Origin: Neisseria lisongii
GTDB taxonomy: Bacteria; Pseudomonadota; Gammaproteobacteria; Burkholderiales; Neisseriaceae
Direction of reading: 5' to 3'
Length of the DNA: 64,000 nt
NCBI RefSeq assembly: GCF_028463985.1
Contig: NZ_CP116766.1
Coordinates: 1,302,001-1,366,000, forward strand
Below are positions 59,235 through 64,000 of this stretch, one piece after another (position 1 is the stretch's first letter; the number at the start of each line of letters is the position of its first letter). The notes below the pieces were generated by a model. That model was not told the origin of the DNA. It saw only the letters and a list, made by a program, of their open reading frames with translations, and did not search any database. The translations under genes were made by a program, and so were the position numbers.

Positions 59235-59594
59235 GTTTTCATACCTACCGTTGCCGGCATCTCGGAAAAGGTTGCGCCGGGGCATTTTGTTACCCGAACG
59301 GCGGATTTTATTCAAACATCAGTTTAAAAATTGTTTGAAAAATAAAGGAAACTGCTGTCAATTTCTGAAATTTTACCATTTTCAGACAATCTGCAATGGG
59401 ATTCTTGTCTAAAACACAAAATTAGACGACCATATAGCAAACAAATATTTTCCGGCGGTTTTGCCGCAGCGGAAAATCGGTTTATGGGCGATAGTATATA
59501 AAAAATAACGCCGATACTGAAACAAAATATTTTCTACTTTCTCAGAGCAAACCGTCTTCGCTGACCCGAAACAGACTTCAGGGAAGCCTTACCT
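59235..59594. other. Divergent promoter region of ponA and pilMNOPQ
   Basis: 360 bases, AT-rich in the part near pilM (TAGTATATAAAAAATAAC around 59492-59509 is a possible -10 area, with no matching -35 at normal distance). A lone partial uptake sequence lies near 59380. No RNA gene or repeat of the families above is visible. Confidence 0.45.
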
Positions 59595-60614
59595 ATGCGT
59601 TTGTCCGCCCCGTTCAAAAAACTTTTTCCCTTTTTGCGCCGCCCGTCCGACACCGGCTTCAATACGGCTGCGGGCATAGACATTGAACAAAACGCTGTCA
59701 AAGCAGTGCTGCTCTCGGGCAGCCGTTTGGAACACATCTGCGTGGAACATTATCTGATTGTCCCGCTGGCGGAAGATACCGTAAAAGGCGACAAAATTCA
59801 GGATTACGAGCGACTTGTTACATATCTGCAACAAATCCGTCCGACTTTGGGCGCTTGCCGCCGCATTGCCGCCGCCCTACCCGACAGCCTGACCGCCACC
59901 GAAGAGCTGCATTGTCCGCCCGATACATCTGTTGCAGAAATCGAAACCCTGATTGAAAGCGGACTGTTGCCGTCGGCAGCCGCCGAATCCGTCCGTTACG
60001 ACTACCACATCAGCGCCGCACCCGAAGCGCAGCATATTGTCGCCGTGTCCGCCAAACAAGACGACATCGAATTGCGGGCAGAACTCTTCGAACAGGCAGG
60101 GCTGGCTTTATCGGTACTGGATACCGACCTGCTCGCCCAACATCATGCCTTCCTGTTTTGGCTCAACCTGTGCGCCCCCGAACTGCTCGCAGAAAAAACC
60201 GTATTTGTCGGCATTTACAGCGTCCAAACCTATGTATTAATTGTGCAGCACGGGCGGATACTCTACCGGCAGGAAACCCAGTCCGGCGCAGCCATGCCGT
60301 CTGAAAATGATATATCCGAAACCTTCAATATTCAGACGGCCTACACCATCCAGCGAGCATTGCAGTTTTACGCCAGCACGCAGGATACCGAACCGCCGAG
60401 CGCAATCCACCATATTTTCCTGACCGGTGCCGCCGCCCAAAATCCGGATTTGGCAGCAACCGTCAGCCGGATTTGCGGCATTTCCGCCCAAACGCTGCAC
60501 CCTGTCGCCCACGCCAAATTCGGCAGCACGCTCAACTCTGCGCAACTGCAACACGATGCGCCCGAACTGACCATCGCATTCGGCCTTGCCTTGCGGGGGC
60601 TGCACCATGATTGA
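59595..60614 (+). CDS. pilM: Type IV pilus assembly protein PilM
   Basis: A 339-residue actin-like cytoplasmic ATPase that binds the N-terminus of PilN and links the inner-membrane alignment complex to the pilus motors. Actin-fold elements: GFNTAAGIDIEQNAVKAVLL near residue 22, AALPDSLTATEEL near residue 94, and the phosphate-2 segment IFLTGAAAQNPDLAATV near residue 274. An uptake sequence falls in the frame near residue 235 (MPSEND). pilN overlaps its end by 8 bases, so pilMNOPQ is tightly coupled. Confidence 0.94.
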   Translation: MRLSAPFKKLFPFLRRPSDTGFNTAAGIDIEQNAVKAVLLSGSRLEHICVEHYLIVPLAEDTVKGDKIQDYERLVTYLQQIRPTLGACRRIAAALPDSLTATEELHCPPDTSVAEIETLIESGLLPSAAAESVRYDYHISAAPEAQHIVAVSAKQDDIELRAELFEQAGLALSVLDTDLLAQHHAFLFWLNLCAPELLAEKTVFVGIYSVQTYVLIVQHGRILYRQETQSGAAMPSENDISETFNIQTAYTIQRALQFYASTQDTEPPSAIHHIFLTGAAAQNPDLAATVSRICGISAQTLHPVAHAKFGSTLNSAQLQHDAPELTIAFGLALRGLHHD

Positions 60615-61176
60615 ACTGATCGCCATCAACCTGCTTCCCTACCGCCAAGCACTGGAAACACAACGCAAACGGCAGTTTGCCCTATTAATGTCAGCGGCGG
60701 CGGCGCTGGCCTGCACGGTTTCGCTGGCAGGCTATTTGTTGCTGGAGCACGCCGTATCGCAACAAACGGCACGCAACCGCTTTCTTGAACACGCCGCTTC
60801 CACACTCGATCAGGATTTGGCACGCCTGCGGCAGCTGCAAAACGAAAAAGATGCTTTAATCCGCCAACGGCAGCATGTTGAACAATGGCAGCGGCAAACC
60901 GAACAAACCGCCCGCCTACCCGATATTTTGGGCGGCATTTTGCCCGAACAGGCCTATTTAACCGACCTGACCGCCGACAGCCCCCACCAGTACCGCATCA
61001 GCGGAAAAGCCGCAGGCGAAGCGGAAGCCACTGCTTTTTTGGCCGCCTTAAACCGCACGCCGCAGATACGTTCCCCCGAATTGGCAGACTTAAAAGCCGA
61101 CGGCACGCAGCAGGCGTTTACCGTCAAATTTTCCCTTACCGCCGAACCGCCCACCGGCCAACCTTCGGAGCCATAA
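60607..61176 (+). CDS. pilN: Type IV pilus assembly protein PilN
   Basis: A 189-residue bitopic inner-membrane protein. The cytoplasmic N-terminus IELIAINLLPYRQALETQRK carries the INLLPYR motif that docks PilM. One helix (about residues 27-45) is followed by a coiled coil (AARNRFLEHAASTLDQDLAR-like, residues 50-100) and a ferredoxin-like periplasmic domain. The start ATG at 60607 overlaps the end of pilM. Confidence 0.94.
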   Translation: MIELIAINLLPYRQALETQRKRQFALLMSAAAALACTVSLAGYLLLEHAVSQQTARNRFLEHAASTLDQDLARLRQLQNEKDALIRQRQHVEQWQRQTEQTARLPDILGGILPEQAYLTDLTADSPHQYRISGKAAGEAEATAFLAALNRTPQIRSPELADLKADGTQQAFTVKFSLTAEPPTGQPSEP

Positions 61177-61179
61177 TCC

Positions 61180-61752
61180 ATGACGGCACGCCATTGGACG
61201 CAAACCGATTTGAAAGAACTCTATTTATTAAGCCTACCCGCCCGCCTGCTGCTGGCAGGCTTGGCAGCGGCCGGAATTTTGGCGGCGGCGTATTTTTTCC
61301 TGTTTTCAGGACAACTCGAACAGCTGACCCGACAACAAGCCGCCGAAAAAACTTTAAAAAACGAGTTTGTCCGCAAAAGCCAAACCGCCGCCCGTTTGCC
61401 GCAGCTTCAAACCGAACTGCAGACGCTTCGTACCGAAATGGAACAGCCGGCCAGACGTATGCCGTCTGAAAACGATGTTCCGGCGCTGATTCGGGAGCTT
61501 TACCAAGCCGCAGAAACATTCGGTCTGCAGGTCGAAAGTATCCGCCCGCAAACGCCCGCAAGCAGCGGCGGCCTGAGCAAACGCCCGTTCCAAATGGTGC
61601 TAATCGGCACGTTCCCCGATACCAACCGTTTTCTGCACCGCATCGGAAAGCTGTCTTATTTCACCGCTTTGGAATCGGTCAGCATTCATGCGGGCGATTC
61701 GACAGGCCGTCTGAAAACGAGTGTTGTCATTGTTACCTATACTGCAAAATAA
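61180..61752 (+). CDS. pilO: Type IV pilus assembly protein PilO
   Basis: A 190-residue bitopic inner-membrane protein, partner of PilN. It has the helix LLAGLAAAGILAAAYFFLFS near residue 25, a coiled coil (EQLTRQQAAEKTLKNEFVRK) and a C-terminal domain with FQMVLIGTFPDTNRFLHRIG. The stretch MPSENDVPALIRELYQ shows an ATGCCGTCTGAA uptake sequence inside the frame. It starts 3 bases after the pilN stop codon. Confidence 0.93.
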   Translation: MTARHWTQTDLKELYLLSLPARLLLAGLAAAGILAAAYFFLFSGQLEQLTRQQAAEKTLKNEFVRKSQTAARLPQLQTELQTLRTEMEQPARRMPSENDVPALIRELYQAAETFGLQVESIRPQTPASSGGLSKRPFQMVLIGTFPDTNRFLHRIGKLSYFTALESVSIHAGDSTGRLKTSVVIVTYTAK

Positions 61753-61786
61753 AATTCAATAAAAACAAATAATAAAGGAGAAACCA

Positions 61787-62302
61787 ATGAAACCCATTTT
61801 GCTTGCCGCACTAACGATACCGATACTCTGCGGCTGTTCGCAAAACCACGAAGATTTGCAGGCGTGGACGGAGCAAGTCCGCCGACAAGCCGCCGCCCCA
61901 ACCGTTTCGCAAGCGCAACCGGCCGCCGCAGGCGAAGCGGCAGAGCATGTTTCCGCAACCGATATTTTCAATCCGCAACGCATCGCTCACACATCTCTTG
62001 CCGCCGAACACTCCGCCACCGCCGAGCGTCCTCCGCAAAGCATCTTGGAAACGCTGGATTTGGGCAGCGTACGTTATGTAGGCCGTCTGAAAAGCGGCAA
62101 GCGGATTAAAGGCTATCTTCAGGCAGACGGTTATGTGTACACCGTTACTGTCGGGCAGCGTATCGGCAGCAGCACCGTCCGCCGCATCGACCCCGAACGT
62201 ATGCTGGTCGGCGAAACCGTTTTACCGCTGACGCAGGCGGTATCGGCTGCGCCGGAAAACACCGTTGCCGCCGCAAACCATACACAGGAGGACACGCCAT
62301 GA
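61787..62302 (+). CDS. pilP: Type IV pilus lipoprotein PilP
   Basis: A 171-residue inner-membrane lipoprotein (lipobox LCGC, Cys16) that connects PilN/PilO to the N0 domain of the PilQ secretin. After a disordered Ala/Gln-rich linker, the beta-sandwich domain (residues 85-150) has LETLDLGSVRYVGRLKSGKR and VYTVTVGQRIGSSTVRRIDP. The end overlaps pilQ by 4 bases (ATGA). Confidence 0.94.
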   Translation: MKPILLAALTIPILCGCSQNHEDLQAWTEQVRRQAAAPTVSQAQPAAAGEAAEHVSATDIFNPQRIAHTSLAAEHSATAERPPQSILETLDLGSVRYVGRLKSGKRIKGYLQADGYVYTVTVGQRIGSSTVRRIDPERMLVGETVLPLTQAVSAAPENTVAAANHTQEDTP

Positions 62303-63756
62303 AACGCCGCCTGCTTGCCTGTCTGTTGCCGGTTCTGCTTTTTCAGACGGCCTTGATTCACGCCGCCGAACCGAACCCGCCTTCGCCGTGGGCCGCCAAA
62401 ACCTTTAAAGGCCGCAAAATCTCGCTGGATTTCCAAAACATCGACATCCGCACCATTTTACAGATTCTCGCCAAAGAATCAGGCATGAACATCATCGCCA
62501 GCGACACCGTCAGCGGCAAAATGACGCTGGTACTCAAAGAAGTGCCGTGGGATCAGGCATTGGATTTGGTGATTCAGACCCGCAATCTCGATATGCGGCG
62601 GCAGGGCAACATCATTAATATCGCCACTCGGGAAGAACTGCTGGCAAGGGACAAAACCCTGCTGCAGGCAGAAAAAGACATTGCCGAACTCGGTTCGCTC
62701 GCCTCGCAAACCTTCCAACTCAAATATAAAAACGTGGACGAGTTCCGCAAAATCCTGCATTTGGACGACACCGCTCAACGCAGCAGCGCCGAGGGCAAAC
62801 ACCGCAGCAACACCTTGCTCAGCAGCCGGGGCAGCGTGCTAATCGATCCGGCCACCAATACCTTAATCGTAACCGACACCCGTGCCGTATTAGAAAAATT
62901 CCGCAAACTGATTCAGGAATTGGACGTGGCCACCCGCCAAGTGATGGTAGAAGCCCGCATTGTCGAAGCAACAGAAGGTTTTTCACGCGACATCGGCATC
63001 AAATTCGGCGCAACCGCCGTCCACGGCCGCAACAGTTGGGCCAACAGCTGGGACAACGCCCTTGCCAACAGCAACACCGTCCGCAGCGACAATATTGCCG
63101 CATACAATCAGTCTCTTAGCGGTAATGGTACGCAATACAACCGCACACCGCTGCTGGCCGTTCCCAACATCAACCTACCTGGTGCCGCCGTCAGCTCCGG
63201 CATTGCCCTGATTCGGGCGGCGGGTTCGAGCATTTTGGGGCTGGAACTTTCCGCCTCCGAACAGCTCGGCAAAAGCAAGACCTTGTCCAATCCCCGCATT
63301 CTGACCCAAGACAGACAGGAAGCCGCCATCGAAGCGGGTACGGAAATCCCCTATCAGGAAGCCACATCGGGCGGAGCCACCGCCATCGCCTTTAAAAAAG
63401 CCGTGCTGGGACTGACCGTCAAACCCAATATCACGCCCGACGGACAGATTATCCTCAACGTCAAAATCAACAAAGACACGCCTACCGACTGCACCGTTGA
63501 TTCGCTCGCCACCAAATGTATCAGCACCAAAAGCCTGACCACACAGGCCATGGTCGAAAACGGCGGCACGCTGATTGTCGGCGGCATTTACGAAGAAGAA
63601 AGCGGCAACGCCGTCCGCAAAGTTCCGATATTGGGCGACATTCCCGTATTGGGCAACCTGTTCAAATCCAAAGGGCGGCACGAAAACCGCAGGGAACTAC
63701 TGATTTTCATCACCCCGCAGATTATGCAGGAAGGCAGCGACAGCGTATTTTATTAA
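62299..63756 (+). CDS. pilQ: Type IV pilus secretin PilQ, short form without AMIN domains
   Basis: A 485-residue outer-membrane secretin through which pili extend and DNA is taken up. The signal peptide (residues 1-23) is partly encoded by an uptake sequence (LFQTAL). The mature protein starts almost at once with the N0 domain (GRKISLDFQNIDIRTILQIL, residue 38), then N1 (FQLKYKNVDEFRKIL), and the secretin core (DTRAVLEKFRKLIQELDV; NPRILTQDRQEAAIEAG; VPILGDIPVLGNLFKSKG). Meningococcal and gonococcal PilQ have about 250-300 further residues before N0, comprising small basic repeats and two AMIN domains; these are absent here. The reading frame is intact and overlaps pilP, so this looks like a genuine short form. 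Confidence 0.93.
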   Translation: MKRRLLACLLPVLLFQTALIHAAEPNPPSPWAAKTFKGRKISLDFQNIDIRTILQILAKESGMNIIASDTVSGKMTLVLKEVPWDQALDLVIQTRNLDMRRQGNIINIATREELLARDKTLLQAEKDIAELGSLASQTFQLKYKNVDEFRKILHLDDTAQRSSAEGKHRSNTLLSSRGSVLIDPATNTLIVTDTRAVLEKFRKLIQELDVATRQVMVEARIVEATEGFSRDIGIKFGATAVHGRNSWANSWDNALANSNTVRSDNIAAYNQSLSGNGTQYNRTPLLAVPNINLPGAAVSSGIALIRAAGSSILGLELSASEQLGKSKTLSNPRILTQDRQEAAIEAGTEIPYQEATSGGATAIAFKKAVLGLTVKPNITPDGQIILNVKINKDTPTDCTVDSLATKCISTKSLTTQAMVENGGTLIVGGIYEEESGNAVRKVPILGDIPVLGNLFKSKGRHENRRELLIFITPQIMQEGSDSVFY

Positions 63757-63799
63757 CCGGCTAACATTTTTCCGCCAATCTCGGCTAAAATAACACCCC

Positions 63800-64000
63800 A
63801 TGAACACACCACGCAACCTTATCCTTATCGGCCTGATGGGTGCCGGCAAAAGCACCTTGGGCAAACAGGCCGCCCAAGCGCTGGGCCGGCCGTTTTACGA
63901 CAGCGACCAAGAAATCTGCGCCTGCTCCGGCGTATCGATTCCGACCATTTTCGAATTGGAAGGCGAACAAGGCTTCCGCAACCGTGAAACCGCCGTGCTG
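63800..64000 (+). CDS. aroK: Shikimate kinase, N-terminal part (cut by window edge)
   Basis: The first 67 residues of a P-loop kinase that phosphorylates shikimate in aromatic amino-acid synthesis. Walker A is LIGLMGAGKSTLGKQAA at residues 8-24; the shikimate-binding Asp lies in FYDSDQEI near residue 35; the segment SIPTIFELEGEQGFRNRE near residue 46 carries the conserved Arg. The order pilQ-aroK is conserved in Neisseria and other proteobacteria. The rest is outside the window. Confidence 0.95.
   Translation, partial: MNTPRNLILIGLMGAGKSTLGKQAAQALGRPFYDSDQEICACSGVSIPTIFELEGEQGFRNRETAVL

Noticed and set aside
58215..59327. 370-codon plus-strand frame opposite ponA
   Set aside because: Antisense shadow of PBP1A, His/Phe-rich, no start signal.

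Overview
The window comes from a member of the genus Neisseria (Betaproteobacteria, Neisseriaceae). Dozens of DNA uptake sequences of the AGGCCGTCTGAA type, with a minority of ATGCCGTCTGAA, occur singly or as inverted pairs behind genes. Gene content and order also match Neisseria: misR/misS, pglL, pilMNOPQ-aroK next to the PBP1A gene, hisI-hisE-hinT-tatABC, rpsP-rimM-trmD-rplS and accB-accC-prmA. The preference for the AG form of the uptake sequence suggests a commensal species rather than the meningococcus/gonococcus group; I cannot name the species.

Layout. 1-8.4 kb: partial yebC, an AGCS sodium:amino-acid symporter, a hemolysin III-like protein, a Nudix hydrolase, two tRNAs, an exonuclease with a UvrC-like tail, a HAD phosphatase, then a wrecked glycosyltransferase-8 gene trapped between a 197-bp MITE and an IS630-family element that itself carries another copy of the MITE. 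8.5-19.4 kb: monomeric isocitrate dehydrogenase, the rimP-nusA-infB operon, serC, a nitroreductase and a PhoH-like ATPase. 19.6-29.5 kb: seven histidine genes (hisC, hisB, hisH, hisA, hisF, hisI, hisE) interleaved with a beta-hydroxyacid dehydrogenase and a TauE/SafE permease, followed by hinT and tatABC. 29.5-38.2 kb: the O-oligosaccharyltransferase PglL, MisR/MisS, a PatZ-like CoA-binding/GNAT protein and the rpsP ribosomal operon. 38.3-41.4 kb is accessory: MITE and IS630 debris, a DMP19-like DNA mimic, a 910-bp insertion sequence with a nonsense mutation, and an AT-rich coiled-coil lipoprotein. 41.9-46.9 kb: accBC, prmA, an 890-bp block of chained repeats, queA. 47.2-51.5 kb: an IS110-family element and a cluster of small exported proteins, the first behind a promoter whose spacer is a run of 18 A. 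51.9-64 kb: miaB, hemL, a tandem 226-bp duplication, dusA, PBP1A and pilMNOPQ-aroK.

The core genes are largely ordinary housekeeping. The novelty lies in three places. First, a very dense load of TA-targeting miniature elements shares TATAGT ends with the resident IS630; they nest in each other, in the transposase and in genes. Second, the 48.6-51.5 kb exported-protein cluster has a candidate phase-variable promoter. Third, several proteins have unusual architecture: PilQ without its AMIN domains, HisB with an N-terminal DNA-binding-like domain, an exonuclease whose GIY-YIG nuclease has lost its signature, and a PatZ-like protein without an evident ATP-grasp domain. Identifications rest on reading the sequence and on remembered family features; no database search was run.
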